A stretch of 40,858 bases of DNA from an uncultured Candidatus Berkelbacteria bacterium (GTDB lineage Bacteria; Patescibacteriota; UBA1384; XYA2-FULL-43-10; CAINNR01), in the NCBI GenBank assembly GCA_903851235.1, contig CAINNR010000027.1:1-40858 (forward strand), in the 5' to 3' direction. How positions within the stretch are numbered: the stretch's first letter is position 1; the number at the start of each line of letters is the position of its first letter. Below are positions 1-8,141 of this stretch, piece after piece. A program made the translations under genes and the position numbers. The notes below the pieces were generated by a model. That model was not told where the DNA came from and made no database searches. It saw only the letters and a list, made by a program, of their open reading frames with translations.

Positions 1-135
1 ACCGAAGGAGTCAACACAAAACTTAAAACTATTAAACGCTTATCATATGGTTTTAGAAATATTGATAATTACATTAGAAAGGCAATGCTTGCTTTCATTC
101 CAATTAGTCTACTTTTATCACATTACTTGACATAG
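1..135 (+). CDS. ISL3-family transposase, C-terminal fragment (cut by window edge)
   Basis: An open frame runs from base 1 to a TAG at 133-135 and is not in the ORF track. The 44 visible residues include KTIKRLSYGFRNIDNYIRK, which matches the typical end of ISL3-type (DDE) transposases. These enzymes cut and join the ends of their own insertion sequence. Only the last part is in the window, so activity cannot be judged. The reading frame is intact to its stop. The position at the very edge suggests that the contig broke in a repeated element. The family call rests on motif memory, not on a search. Confidence 0.7.
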   Translation, partial: TEGVNTKLKTIKRLSYGFRNIDNYIRKAMLAFIPISLLLSHYLT

Positions 136-159
136 AGCCTAGCAAAAAGGGAATTAAAA

Positions 160-191
160 AAGCCACCAGCAGAACCCGGCGCTGATGGCTT
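160..191. terminator. hairpin downstream of the ISL3 transposase
   Basis: AAGCCaCCAGC (160-170) pairs with GCTGaTGGCTT (181-191) with one mismatch. No strong T-run follows on either strand. It could be a weak terminator or part of the end of the insertion sequence. I see no gene in 136-254. Confidence 0.35.
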
Positions 192-254
192 AATTACTTC
201 TCAAATCTCGAAAATCAAAGTTGAGGCTAAGACTGAACTGCCAGAATTCCGGCG

Positions 255-839
255 CTAATTGATTTTAAAGCTTGCAACAATGTTTTTGATATCGGCAAAA
301 ATCTTTGCTCCGTCAGTTGGATCGGCTTGAGCTTGGTTGTAGCCAAAAACATAATTGGCATTTTCACCAAGTTTTGTTGCCGCTTCCTCAATCGCTTCAG
401 CTTGATTTTTTGCCCAATTCTCTGGTGTGTAGACCGATATTACTATCGGATACCAGTACCCGGCTTTATCGGTTGTCCAAGTCTTATCCGCTGTCGGCAG
501 CCAAATATACAACTCGTCAGTCGCGTTCGGATCGTTGATTTTGCCGGATGCGACAACATAGCCCTGCTCTAAATCATTAAAGGTCAAAGAAAAACCGTAT
601 TTGCTATTTGAATAGTTTTTCCAGCTAGTTGCGGTTGTCGCTGGTGTGGCCGATGATGACACCACCGGTGCCTTGGCTGTCGATTTTAATGAGGCGATCT
701 GTTTATTTAAGTCGTCCATTTTCACTTGATTGTCAGCACGGACGGAATCAATCTGCTTTTGCATAACATAAAAAACTCCGCCGCCGACGATTACGATTGT
801 GACGACAACACTGATAAAAATCTTCCAAAAATTCGACAT
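255..839 (-). CDS. membrane-anchored coiled-coil surface protein (paralogue A)
   Basis: Unknown function. Residues 1-8 are cytoplasmic, about 9-27 form one membrane helix, and about 28-53 look like a short coiled coil (QKQIDSVRADNQ). A Ser/Thr/Ala/Pro-rich linker follows, then a domain starting WKNYSNSKYGFSLTF, a pattern seen in extracellular PsbP-like domains. The protein should therefore be anchored by its N-terminus and face outward. ATG at 839 has a clear ribosome site (AGGAGGAATT). The first 50 residues are nearly identical to those of the gene at 5377-5991, while the C-terminal domains differ. It is the last gene of the mltG-containing minus-strand cluster, 23 bp after the FN3 protein. 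Confidence 0.8.
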   Translation of the reverse strand: MSNFWKIFISVVVTIVIVGGGVFYVMQKQIDSVRADNQVKMDDLNKQIASLKSTAKAPVVSSSATPATTATSWKNYSNSKYGFSLTFNDLEQGYVVASGKINDPNATDELYIWLPTADKTWTTDKAGYWYPIVISVYTPENWAKNQAEAIEEAATKLGENANYVFGYNQAQADPTDGAKIFADIKNIVASFKIN

Positions 840-862
840 AATTCCTCCTGTAAATTTTTAAA

Positions 863-2068
863 TTATTTTGTTGTGAATTGAAAAGTTTTCAGCATATTCA
901 ACTGATCCAGATCGGCACCGTCGGAAAGAGTTATTGTGTATAACTCCCCTTTACTAACAACCAAGTGCTCGACAAACGGCGAACCGCCGGAAGCGCTGAG
1001 GTTAATTTTCTCCGCCACTTGGCCGTCAATCGCTTCGTTGGTGATTGTAGCGATATAGCCGGCTTTTTGTTTCAAAGCTTTTTCGGCATCAACCGCTTTT
1101 TGTAGCGTCAAAGTGGTGCGATCCGAATCAACTTCAAAAACCCACTTGTCTCCGATATTCTGTTGGAAAGTCAACTGATCTTTGTTGGCGTTTAAGGTGT
1201 AAACCCAATCTTTGGGACACATTATGCTGTAATTATCGGTTGTGCTGGTGTAGGTTTTCCAATCAGTTGTCGCTGCCGCCAAACCGAAATTCGGGTCGAC
1301 CAAAAGCCAAGACTCGCCAATTTTTCTGCCGCTATTGTCGCTAGCAATAATATCATAATTACCTTCGCCAAGCGAATAAACACCTTTGTCACCGGCGGTG
1401 ATTCTTGCTCCGGCTTTTGTCGCCACAGAGAGATTATATTTTAAGTTTGAGCCACCCTGTGTGGTAACTGTTCCCAGAGCTGATTGCGAAAGTTGAAAAC
1501 TCCAAGAACCAACCGGACCGGTAAAACCGCCGGGAGTCGATTGATCCGTTCGTTGTGGCGCCAAATTCCACTGACTGGTATTGGTGAAATAACTTGGCAA
1601 AATATTGTACTGCTGGACCGGAACCGCCACCTTGACAATATTCGCATTCGAGTTGGCTGATTGTGCAATATAGGAGTAAGCGGCGGTGTAATAATAAGTT
1701 TTACCGCTAACAATAGTTTGGTCCAGATAGGTTGCGACATCTTTTGTCGTCGCGCCGATTTGAACGGCATCCTTAGTCTTGCCGTTTTCCGAACGGTAGA
1801 TAATATAGCCGTTAACGTTACTGGCGGTTGATTTTTTCCAAGTCAAAACGACTCCAACCGGTGAAGTTGTTTGATAAACCGCCGTCAATCCGGTTGGCTG
1901 GCTGGAACGATAAATCGTATCGGCGGAAATCAATCCGGATTTAACCAAGTAAATTCCAACACCAATTAGAATCAGCAAGAGAGCGATCAACGGGATAAAC
2001 ATTCTCGGCCTTTTGAAGAAGCTTGTCTTTTCCAACTTTTCCCCAGATGATTTTTCTTTTGGATCCAT
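863..2068 (-). CDS. membrane-anchored protein with FN3 domain and PsbP-like C-terminal domain
   Basis: Unknown function, probably a surface protein. A charged N-terminus precedes a membrane helix at about residues 24-43. An FN3-like domain lies at about 60-150 (GVVLTWKKSTASNVNGYIIY is its B-C strand region). A middle region is followed by DWKTYTSTTDNYSIMCPKDW at about 265, the start of the same type of C-terminal domain as in the two paralogues at 255 and 5377. ATG at 2068 has a strong ribosome site (GCAGGAGGAGAA). It lies 19 bp after mltG on the same strand and is likely cotranscribed. No catalytic motif is visible. Confidence 0.8.
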   Translation of the reverse strand: MDPKEKSSGEKLEKTSFFKRPRMFIPLIALLLILIGVGIYLVKSGLISADTIYRSSQPTGLTAVYQTTSPVGVVLTWKKSTASNVNGYIIYRSENGKTKDAVQIGATTKDVATYLDQTIVSGKTYYYTAAYSYIAQSANSNANIVKVAVPVQQYNILPSYFTNTSQWNLAPQRTDQSTPGGFTGPVGSWSFQLSQSALGTVTTQGGSNLKYNLSVATKAGARITAGDKGVYSLGEGNYDIIASDNSGRKIGESWLLVDPNFGLAAATTDWKTYTSTTDNYSIMCPKDWVYTLNANKDQLTFQQNIGDKWVFEVDSDRTTLTLQKAVDAEKALKQKAGYIATITNEAIDGQVAEKINLSASGGSPFVEHLVVSKGELYTITLSDGADLDQLNMLKTFQFTTK

Positions 2069-2086
2069 TTCTCCTCCTGCAAAAAA

Positions 2087-3037
2087 TTAAAGATATTTTG
2101 TGATGTTGGCATTTTGTTCGGCTTGGGTTTTTGCCAAATGTAATTTACCATCATTACCATAAATAAAGAAATAATAACTGCTCGGAGTCGGATTCAATGT
2201 CGCCTCAATACTGGCAAGACCGGGGTTACATATCGGACCGGGAATGCCGGAATACAGATAGGTGTTATACGGGCCAACAACGGTTTTCGTTTCGCCGGAT
2301 AATAACGCTCGCCAAAATCTGTAGTTATTGATGCCGAAGCTTGGATAATTGTTCGTATCTTTCTGAAATTCAACCGTTACATCCGATTCGAATTTCATCC
2401 CGATTTTCTGGCGATTAATGAAAACCCCGGCAATCGCTGCTCGATCAGCATCATTTGCCGCTTCGCGTTCAACGATTGATGCAATCGACAAAATATTATC
2501 ATTGACAACCAGTCCAGTGGTTCTGATATTATAATCATCAACCATTTTAGTGATTACTTCATCGGCGGTCGGTGTGTCGCTCAAATCGTAGGTGTCAGGA
2601 AAAAGTTTGCCATCCAGATTTTTCGTTTTTGCTAGGAATTCCGCCGGATCAATTTTTGCTTTGTCATAAAGATAAGCGGCAATTTGTTCCGCTCGCCAGC
2701 CTTCGGGAATCGTAACTTTAATCACTTGATGGCTGCCGGTCGAGAAAATATCGGCGACCTGGACTTCAGTTGAGTTTGCCGGGATTAAATAATCACCGGT
2801 TTTTAGCGCTAACTTTTTGAATTTCAAGTAGAGTCGAAACGACCAACTGGAGTTAATCACTCCCTTTGATTCTAAATTGTTGGCTATCTCGGTCGATGAT
2901 TGACCGGCAACAATTTTAACTTCAACTTTATGGTCGGACGACCCAACCGGCTTTCCAATTTGCTGTCGAAAATAAAAAAGAAAAGCAAAAACGACGACAA
3001 TAAAAAGCAAAAGAAAAACCAGAAGAGTTTTCCTCAC
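2087..3037 (-). CDS. mltG: endolytic murein transglycosylase MltG
   Basis: MltG (YceG-like) cuts nascent peptidoglycan strands at the membrane and sets strand length. One N-terminal membrane helix is at residues 4-22. An N-terminal LysM-like region follows, then the YceG catalytic domain with ASIVEREAANDADRAAIAGV (the catalytic Glu is in EREA) and the family signature GPYNTYLYSGIPGPICNPG near residue 260. The length (316) is normal. It starts with GTG at 3035-3037, overlapping the ruvX TGA in GTGA, so translation is probably coupled. ruvX-mltG is a common neighbour pair. This is one of the safest calls in the window. Confidence 0.96.
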   Translation of the reverse strand: MRKTLLVFLLLFIVVVFAFLFYFRQQIGKPVGSSDHKVEVKIVAGQSSTEIANNLESKGVINSSWSFRLYLKFKKLALKTGDYLIPANSTEVQVADIFSTGSHQVIKVTIPEGWRAEQIAAYLYDKAKIDPAEFLAKTKNLDGKLFPDTYDLSDTPTADEVITKMVDDYNIRTTGLVVNDNILSIASIVEREAANDADRAAIAGVFINRQKIGMKFESDVTVEFQKDTNNYPSFGINNYRFWRALLSGETKTVVGPYNTYLYSGIPGPICNPGLASIEATLNPTPSSYYFFIYGNDGKLHLAKTQAEQNANITKYL

Positions 3038-3447
3038 AGTGCCTCTTGCGATGATTCCTCCTCGTTAGCGATATATTGTTCCAAAATTAGTCGGGCGGCG
3101 GTTTGATCAACCTTGTCTTCAATTTCCTCTGGCGTTGCACCTTCTTCACGTAAGAGTTCAAGCGCCGCTTGTGTTGTTAAGTTTTCTGCTTCAAAATATA
3201 TCGGTAATTTTGTCAGCAATTTTAATTTTTGGCCGAATTTTTCAACTTCTGGTGCCAAACTTCCGGCGTCTTCGCTTTCAAAAACAGGCATGCCAATAAC
3301 AATTCGCTCAATTTTTTCTTGATTGCAAAGTCTGGCGATTTTTTCAAAAACATCCGCTTGATTTATCAGCGTTGCCAGCTCGTACGGAATCTCCTTGCCA
3401 ACAGCCAAGCCGATTCTTTTTGTACCAAAATCAATTCCTAAATACAT
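3034..3447 (-). CDS. ruvX: YqgF/RuvX-family putative Holliday junction resolvase
   Basis: RNase H-fold nuclease family, implicated in 16S rRNA 5'-end processing and proposed as a Holliday junction resolvase. GIDFGTKRIGLAVG at residues 4-17 carries the first metal-binding Asp. IVIGMPV is at about 48. EAENLTTQAA stands where the family usually has DERLTT, and KVDQTAARLILEQYI gives the last Asp. The loop usually reading GLPLNMDGS is replaced by GMPVFESEDAGS. Length 137 is normal. It lies 2 bp after the baseplate-J-like gene and overlaps mltG by 4 bp, so the three genes are surely one operon. Confidence 0.93.
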   Translation of the reverse strand: MYLGIDFGTKRIGLAVGKEIPYELATLINQADVFEKIARLCNQEKIERIVIGMPVFESEDAGSLAPEVEKFGQKLKLLTKLPIYFEAENLTTQAALELLREEGATPEEIEDKVDQTAARLILEQYIANEEESSQEAL

Positions 3448-3449
3448 CG

Positions 3450-5306
3450 TTATTTCCCGTAATTATAATCAATAGTGATCCCGCGGGTCAGAGCCGGCAG
3501 TGTTCGAAGAAACTTTGGCGTTGTAACGATATTGGCTGACAAAACTCCGGAGTAACCAGACAAAATATTAGTGGCATTGTTGACTGATTTAAATTTGATC
3601 GCCGATTTCATCGCTTCGGTATCATACTTGCCGGAAGTAAAGCCGTCGAATGTACCGCTGAGTGTCAACGAACCGTTTGCCACATCACTTTTACCGACAA
3701 CATATTTAACACTTTCCGAATCGTTTGTCACGATTTTCTCGTCGGCCGCCAGTTTGCTGTTGGCGCTGGCCAAAAGTATCGTCCGAAAATCATCTTCAGA
3801 GAACACTATCGCATCAACTTTTATTTTCGCTGTATAGTTGAAAGTATCGACTTGATCGCCGGTTTTCGCCGACGCGCTTTCTGAAGTTATCGACGGCAAA
3901 ATCGCCGAGTCCAAAAGCTTTTCGTTACCGGGAAGGCCGGATTTGAGTTTATTGATAATCGTTGTTTGGAGTTCATTTTCAGTTGAGGTCTTGGCGTCGG
4001 AGATATCTTTGTCGGTAATGATCTTTACCACCTGATTGGTACCGCCGGTCATTGCCGCCGTACTTTTGCCATAAATTTTCGATTGCTGTATCGCCGGCAG
4101 TGAAGTGATAGTGAAATTTGTCGGCGCAATATTACCAGCGTCGCCGACATCAGTCGCCTGAACATTAACATCAGCCGTCCCTGATGAAATGATGACGAAT
4201 TGCCCGTTTTGCAAACCAACTGTCGCGCCGGGAATGCTGGCAGTGGCAGTTGAAACGAAGTTGGTTCCGGAGGTTGAAACAAATTTTGAGCCGGTTGGCA
4301 AACTAACGGCATTTTGATCCCAATTATTATAAACTGTGACTTTTCCGCTGGCAGCCTGCCCAATATTTTTTGTTCCTGAGGCAGCAAATGGTTTGGTTAA
4401 ATCTTCTTCATCGACGAGCGCTTTCCCGGGAATGGTTGAGGTGCCACTATCAATTGCCGTTACGTTTTTACTAACCTTGATATCGGCGGTTGAAGTAAAC
4501 GGTTTGGAAATAACGGAAACTGTCACCGTAGCTTTTGGCAGAACAATATAGGCACCAAAAATCAAAAGTAGGGCAATGAAACCGAAAACGCTCCAAATAA
4601 TAATTTTCTTTCGGCTTTTGGCTGTCCGCATTTTGCCAAACACCTGGTCACCGCTGATGTCCGGGCGAGAAAGATCGCGCTGTTTCATCTCCGCCTCCAT
4701 TGGTTTTTTTATTATTTTGTAGTCTGATAACTCAGCTGGCGACTCGGGAATCGGTTCCGGATGGGAATCCGCTTCTTCAATTAGTTTTTCCTCAATAATT
4801 GCTCCACCGCCAATATTTTCATCAGCATCGCGAACAGCTTCAATAATATCTGTATTTTCTGCCGGCATTTCTTCTGCAATCTGATTATCGACATCCGGTA
4901 TCTGACCACTGACTTCCATATCTTCACTACCGTCACGATCATATTGATGAACTCTTACACCGTCAATCTCTTCGACTCGTTCCAACGGCATTTTTGATTT
5001 CACTTCCGGTATCTGATTTCCGGCATCTGACATTTCAGCTCCGGCTTTTGCATCATCGATGCTTTCATAAACCGGTAAACCGATTTGCGACGCTAAATTG
5101 TGGGCGATGTTGTCGTTGGTTACAAGCGCGACTTCCTTTTTTAACGACTTGCTACGCTTAACTAAAAGCTTTAAGTTGACGATAGAATTCGCAAGCGTTG
5201 AACCACGAGGTATTACAAGGGAAACCGCTCTGTCTTCGACTTTGGAAATCTTGTCGATGACATCGGTTATCTCTTCATCAGTTTCTAAATAAATCAGTTT
5301 GGACAT
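3450..5306 (-). CDS. membrane protein with baseplate J-like extracellular region
   Basis: Residues 1-90 form a soluble alpha/beta domain (SLVIPRGSTLANSIVNLKLL, then VALVTNDNIAHNLASQIGLP). An acidic linker runs to about 200. One membrane helix is at about 235-257 (IIIWSVFGFIALLLIFGAYI). The large outer part contains NIGQAASGKVTVYNNWDQ, LPTGSKFVSTSGTNF, and a glycine-rich stretch ending DVGDAGNIAPTNFTI, a pattern annotated in this group of organisms as baseplate J/gp47-like. I infer a cell-surface or envelope-spanning role; no phage genes are nearby. The neighbours ruvX and mltG follow directly. Confidence 0.78.
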   Translation of the reverse strand: MSKLIYLETDEEITDVIDKISKVEDRAVSLVIPRGSTLANSIVNLKLLVKRSKSLKKEVALVTNDNIAHNLASQIGLPVYESIDDAKAGAEMSDAGNQIPEVKSKMPLERVEEIDGVRVHQYDRDGSEDMEVSGQIPDVDNQIAEEMPAENTDIIEAVRDADENIGGGAIIEEKLIEEADSHPEPIPESPAELSDYKIIKKPMEAEMKQRDLSRPDISGDQVFGKMRTAKSRKKIIIWSVFGFIALLLIFGAYIVLPKATVTVSVISKPFTSTADIKVSKNVTAIDSGTSTIPGKALVDEEDLTKPFAASGTKNIGQAASGKVTVYNNWDQNAVSLPTGSKFVSTSGTNFVSTATASIPGATVGLQNGQFVIISSGTADVNVQATDVGDAGNIAPTNFTITSLPAIQQSKIYGKSTAAMTGGTNQVVKIITDKDISDAKTSTENELQTTIINKLKSGLPGNEKLLDSAILPSITSESASAKTGDQVDTFNYTAKIKVDAIVFSEDDFRTILLASANSKLAADEKIVTNDSESVKYVVGKSDVANGSLTLSGTFDGFTSGKYDTEAMKSAIKFKSVNNATNILSGYSGVLSANIVTTPKFLRTLPALTRGITIDYNYGK

Positions 5307-5320
5307 GTTTTTTCGCTTCT

Positions 5321-5366
5321 TGTAGCCCAGACCTTAGTCTGTTAACACGCTAAAGCGTGGACTACA
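5321..5366. repeat. compound palindrome (three-way-junction repeat)
   Basis: Two perfect hairpins lie side by side: CAGAC-ctta-GTCTG (5328-5341) and CACGCT-aa-AGCGTG (5346-5359). They are enclosed by an outer stem TGTAGCC / GGACTACA with one bulge. It sits in the 70-bp gap between two minus-strand genes. No T-run follows, so it is not a standard terminator. It looks like an intergenic mobile palindrome of the REP type. Confidence 0.7.
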
Positions 5367-5376
5367 GGGAAATTAT

Positions 5377-5991
5377 TTATTTTGCAAATTGGAAAGTGGA
5401 AAGGATTTGATTCTGAACCGTTGTTAATGCCGCTTTATTTTTCGCAAGACCGTCTAGATTACCGGTGTCGGCTGAAATGTGGAATATATTTGCACCATTT
5501 TTTACTAAAATGCCGTACAATGTTGTCATTCCATTATCAAGCCCTTCATAGGCTGATAGTCCTACAAATGTATTTTTTGTCGCCCCAGTAAAAGATGCAT
5601 CCTTGGTGGCTTTGGCAATATATGCATCGAGACTCAGAGAAGAATGTTCGGCTTCGATACTTATTAAATGAGGTTGTTCATAACCGCCGGTAGAAGTAGA
5701 GTCAATAAAAACTCCGTCATCTTCAAAATAACTGCTGGCGGTACTCACCGTGTCAGTGGGAGGATATTTTATGCTAAAACCGACAGTTGCATTCGTATAA
5801 GTTTTCCAATCGGCGGTTGAATCGGTTGTTGATGATTTTAGGGTTGCGATTTGTTTGTTTAAGCCATCCATTTTAGTTTGATTGTCGGCACGAGTGGAAT
5901 CAATTTGCTTTTGCATAATATAAAAAATTCCACCACCGACAACAATGGCTGTAACTACAACACTGATAAAAATTTTCCAAAAACTGCTCAT
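5377..5991 (-). CDS. membrane-anchored coiled-coil surface protein (paralogue B)
   Basis: Close paralogue of the gene at 255-839: the anchor and coiled coil (SSFWKIFISVVVTAIVVGGG, then QKQIDSTRADNQ) differ at only a few positions. The C-terminal domain begins DWKTYTNATVGFSIKYP and then diverges. Predicted to be N-terminally anchored with an outer PsbP-like domain of unknown function. ATG at 5991 has a strong ribosome site (AAAGGAGGAGA). It is the first gene of the surface cluster, 9 bp from the NYN gene upstream and separated from the baseplate-J-like gene by the palindrome at 5321-5366. Confidence 0.8.
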   Translation of the reverse strand: MSSFWKIFISVVVTAIVVGGGIFYIMQKQIDSTRADNQTKMDGLNKQIATLKSSTTDSTADWKTYTNATVGFSIKYPPTDTVSTASSYFEDDGVFIDSTSTGGYEQPHLISIEAEHSSLSLDAYIAKATKDASFTGATKNTFVGLSAYEGLDNGMTTLYGILVKNGANIFHISADTGNLDGLAKNKAALTTVQNQILSTFQFAK

Positions 5992-6000
5992 TCTCCTCCT

Positions 6001-6534
6001 TTATTTGCCAAATTTTTTAACCATTTCCTTTTTAACACAAATTGTCGCCGAACATCTGGCTTTCATCATCCGACTGATTGATTTGTCAAAACCGACATAA
6101 ACAACTTTTTTACCCTCGTCTTTGCCTTCCAAAATCGCCGGCAAAATGTCCGCATCTGATGATATTATATAACATTTTCGATATTTATTCTTTAGTGCAC
6201 CAACTGCAATGTCCAAAGCGATTTGAACATCAACTCCCTTTTCGTGATAGGAGAGGTTTGAATAAAGCATAAAACCTTTTTTTACCACAATTTTTTGCTT
6301 TTCCAGATTATAAAAAAGTGCTTGCTGATTTGCATACAATTTATAGGATTTCTCCTTATGGTGTGTTCTCTGAACAATTTCTCCAACGCAGTATTCAATT
6401 TCGATATTTTTGTTCTCAACAATTTCTTCAGCAAATCCGCGATAATCAAAATCAGTCAAATGGGTACGAGGAGATAAGTGTTTTGCCCCATGATAAAAAT
6501 TACTACCATCAAAAATAACCAGATCTTTGTTCAT
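6001..6534 (-). CDS. NYN-domain (PIN-like) putative ribonuclease
   Basis: NYN domains (LabA/DUF88 family) are PIN-fold nucleases thought to act on RNA. VIFDGSNFYHGAK near the start gives the first acidic residue. KGVDVQIALDIAVGAL and IISSDADILPAI give the remaining acidic cluster, followed by GKKVVYVGF. The ORF track begins at a TTG at 6552, but I prefer the ATG at 6532-6534 (MNKDLVIFDG): TATAAT lies 6 bases upstream of it, so the TTG would be inside the promoter. That gives 177 residues. No ribosome site is visible, consistent with a leaderless message. Confidence 0.88.
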   Translation of the reverse strand: MNKDLVIFDGSNFYHGAKHLSPRTHLTDFDYRGFAEEIVENKNIEIEYCVGEIVQRTHHKEKSYKLYANQQALFYNLEKQKIVVKKGFMLYSNLSYHEKGVDVQIALDIAVGALKNKYRKCYIISSDADILPAILEGKDEGKKVVYVGFDKSISRMMKARCSATICVKKEMVKKFGK

Positions 6535-6540
6535 ATCTCT

Positions 6541-6546
6541 ATTATA
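6541..6546 (-). promoter_or_regulatory. -10 element of a leaderless promoter for the NYN gene
   Basis: TATAAT on the minus strand ends 6 bases before the ATG at 6534. The expected start of transcription falls at or next to the start codon. The -35 region is weak (TTTTAT at 17 bases). Confidence 0.5.
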
Positions 6547-6562
6547 GTCCAACCCAACATAA

Positions 6563-6599
6563 TATAAAACCCCCAGATCCTTTGACAGAGCCGGGGGGT
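6563..6599 (-). terminator. intrinsic terminator downstream of the FtsA-like gene
   Basis: On the minus strand ACCCCC pairs with GGGGGT around a long loop and is followed by TTTTATATT. It would end transcription arriving from the FtsA-like gene, 100 bp upstream. The stretch 6600-6698 holds nothing else I can recognise. Confidence 0.55.
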
Positions 6600-6698
6600 G
6601 TTTAGCTAAGTTATGTTTTTAATATAGCGCAACAAGATTTATTTTGCAATAGTTTTTTTGATATTCGTCGTTTGGATAAATTAGTCATCCATTGGTGA

Positions 6699-7943
6699 TT
6701 ACTCCTTTAGCGAGTCCACCACTCTGTCGATTGTGCCCGAGATAACGGATGGAGTGCCGGCAAGATCGATTGCCATATTCGCCAGTGCCATTGGGGTAAT
6801 GTCTTGCGGATCGTCCAGACTTTCAGTTTCATCCAAAACCGAAGAAACATCACGCGGACGAATAAAATTAACCTTCGGTTTTTTCGCGAATGGCAGGTCG
6901 TCTATCCACTCCGAAGTTTCAAGAATTTTTTTGATATCCGGCAACATTGAGCCACCACCGCAAAGCAGGATTTTTGACGGCAACAGATCGACCCCAGCAA
7001 ACTCCTCCAATGCTAATTGGACGCCGGAAAGCCAGGTCTGGCAATCACCATCAATGGCTTTTTTCATTTGTTCCGATTTGGCTTTCTCCAATTCGCCTGC
7101 CGAATAAGCCATCTTTAATTTCTCGGCTTCCTGAAAACTTAGATTAAATTCATTCGCCAATCGTTTAGTGAAGACTCGACCACCGATGGCGAACATTTTT
7201 GTTCCTTCAACGCCACCGTTTCGGACAACTGCGATATCGGTTGTGCCACCGCCAATGTCAATAAAGATGGCGGAAAACTCAACCGACTCCTCCATCCCCA
7301 TACTTCTGGCTACGGCGTATGGCTCAGCGACAACACCCAAAAGATCCAAACCCAAACCCTCGGTGATTGTTTGCAGCGCACCCAAGTGAACCACCGGAGC
7401 GAAAGCGTTAAAAATACCAACGGAGATATCTCGACCCTGAAAACCAACCGGATTTGTCACTTTGTAACCATCGATTTTGACATCAACCACCGCTGAATTG
7501 ACCAAACGGACATCAATTTCCGAGTAGCCGGTCTCCCAAGCCAAATTTGCCCGAGTTTTTTCAAAAGCTTTCTTTTGCACTTCAGTGATGATGGTTTTCA
7601 GCTCGCCAACGGTAACTTTTGACTTTGGCGCCGGTCGCTGATAGTGAACGGTTGTCGTTGTACCTTTAACCAACTCGCCAGCGATGCCGACAACGCACTG
7701 AGTCGGAGCAACGCCGGATTCCTCAGCCGCTTGATCCAGAGCTTTTTCGCAATTGGAAATTACACCGGAGATGTCGGTAACTCGGCCTCCCTGCATATCG
7801 GATAATTTTTGTCGTTGGCGACCAACGCCGATAACCGAGGCTTGGTCATCATCAATTCGAAAAATCAACGCCTTAACAAACTCGGTGCCAATATCAAGCG
7901 CCAACGCATAATTTTTCTTTTTCCCCATCCCGAGAAATCCCAC
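6699..7943 (-). CDS. FtsA-like actin-fold ATPase
   Basis: ATPase of the FtsA/PilM branch of the actin superfamily. ALALDIGTEFVKALIF (residues 14-29) is the phosphate-1 motif, IFIDIGGGTTDIAVV (about 225) phosphate-2, and ILLCGGGSMLPDI (about 325) the adenosine motif. VTNPVGFQGRDISVGIFNAF at about 160 fits the SHS2/1C subdomain of FtsA, which argues for FtsA over PilM. FtsA tethers FtsZ to the membrane at the division site. No ftsZ or pilus genes are adjacent, so the role is inferred from sequence only. Length 414 is normal. It is divergent from the orphan gene at 8142. Confidence 0.88.
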   Translation of the reverse strand: MGFLGMGKKKNYALALDIGTEFVKALIFRIDDDQASVIGVGRQRQKLSDMQGGRVTDISGVISNCEKALDQAAEESGVAPTQCVVGIAGELVKGTTTTVHYQRPAPKSKVTVGELKTIITEVQKKAFEKTRANLAWETGYSEIDVRLVNSAVVDVKIDGYKVTNPVGFQGRDISVGIFNAFAPVVHLGALQTITEGLGLDLLGVVAEPYAVARSMGMEESVEFSAIFIDIGGGTTDIAVVRNGGVEGTKMFAIGGRVFTKRLANEFNLSFQEAEKLKMAYSAGELEKAKSEQMKKAIDGDCQTWLSGVQLALEEFAGVDLLPSKILLCGGGSMLPDIKKILETSEWIDDLPFAKKPKVNFIRPRDVSSVLDETESLDDPQDITPMALANMAIDLAGTPSVISGTIDRVVDSLKE

Positions 7944-8064
7944 AGTCCCTCTCTTTCACAAACAAAATGATGTCGACAGTATTATATAGTACTATTATAT
8001 AACCAACGATGATGATTTGTAAAACTCTTGAATTTCCATTCGTATTATGATAACTTGCTCTTAG

Positions 8065-8107
8065 GTCGCCTGATGAGAATCTGCGACAAAAGCCGAGAGA
8101 TCGGCTT
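8065..8107 (+). promoter_or_regulatory. structured 5' leader of the orphan gene at 8142
   Basis: Two hairpins lie between the likely promoter region and the ribosome site: GTCGC (8065-8069) with GCGAC (8083-8087), and AAGCCGA-gaga-TCGGCTT (8090-8107, seven perfect pairs). No known riboswitch core is recognised. Confidence 0.45.
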
Positions 8108-8141
8108 ATCCCTCGGACAGAGATGTCAAGGAGCGATAACG

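Noticed and set aside
3450-5306. Prophage baseplate gene
   Set aside because: The protein has a membrane helix and a cytoplasmic domain, and no phage genes surround it; the J-like region fits a surface protein of this group.
8065-8107. CTGATGAG next to a short stem looked like a hammerhead ribozyme core
   Set aside because: The required GAAA after stem II and the cleavage triplet stem are missing; GACAAAA follows instead. I kept it only as a structured leader.
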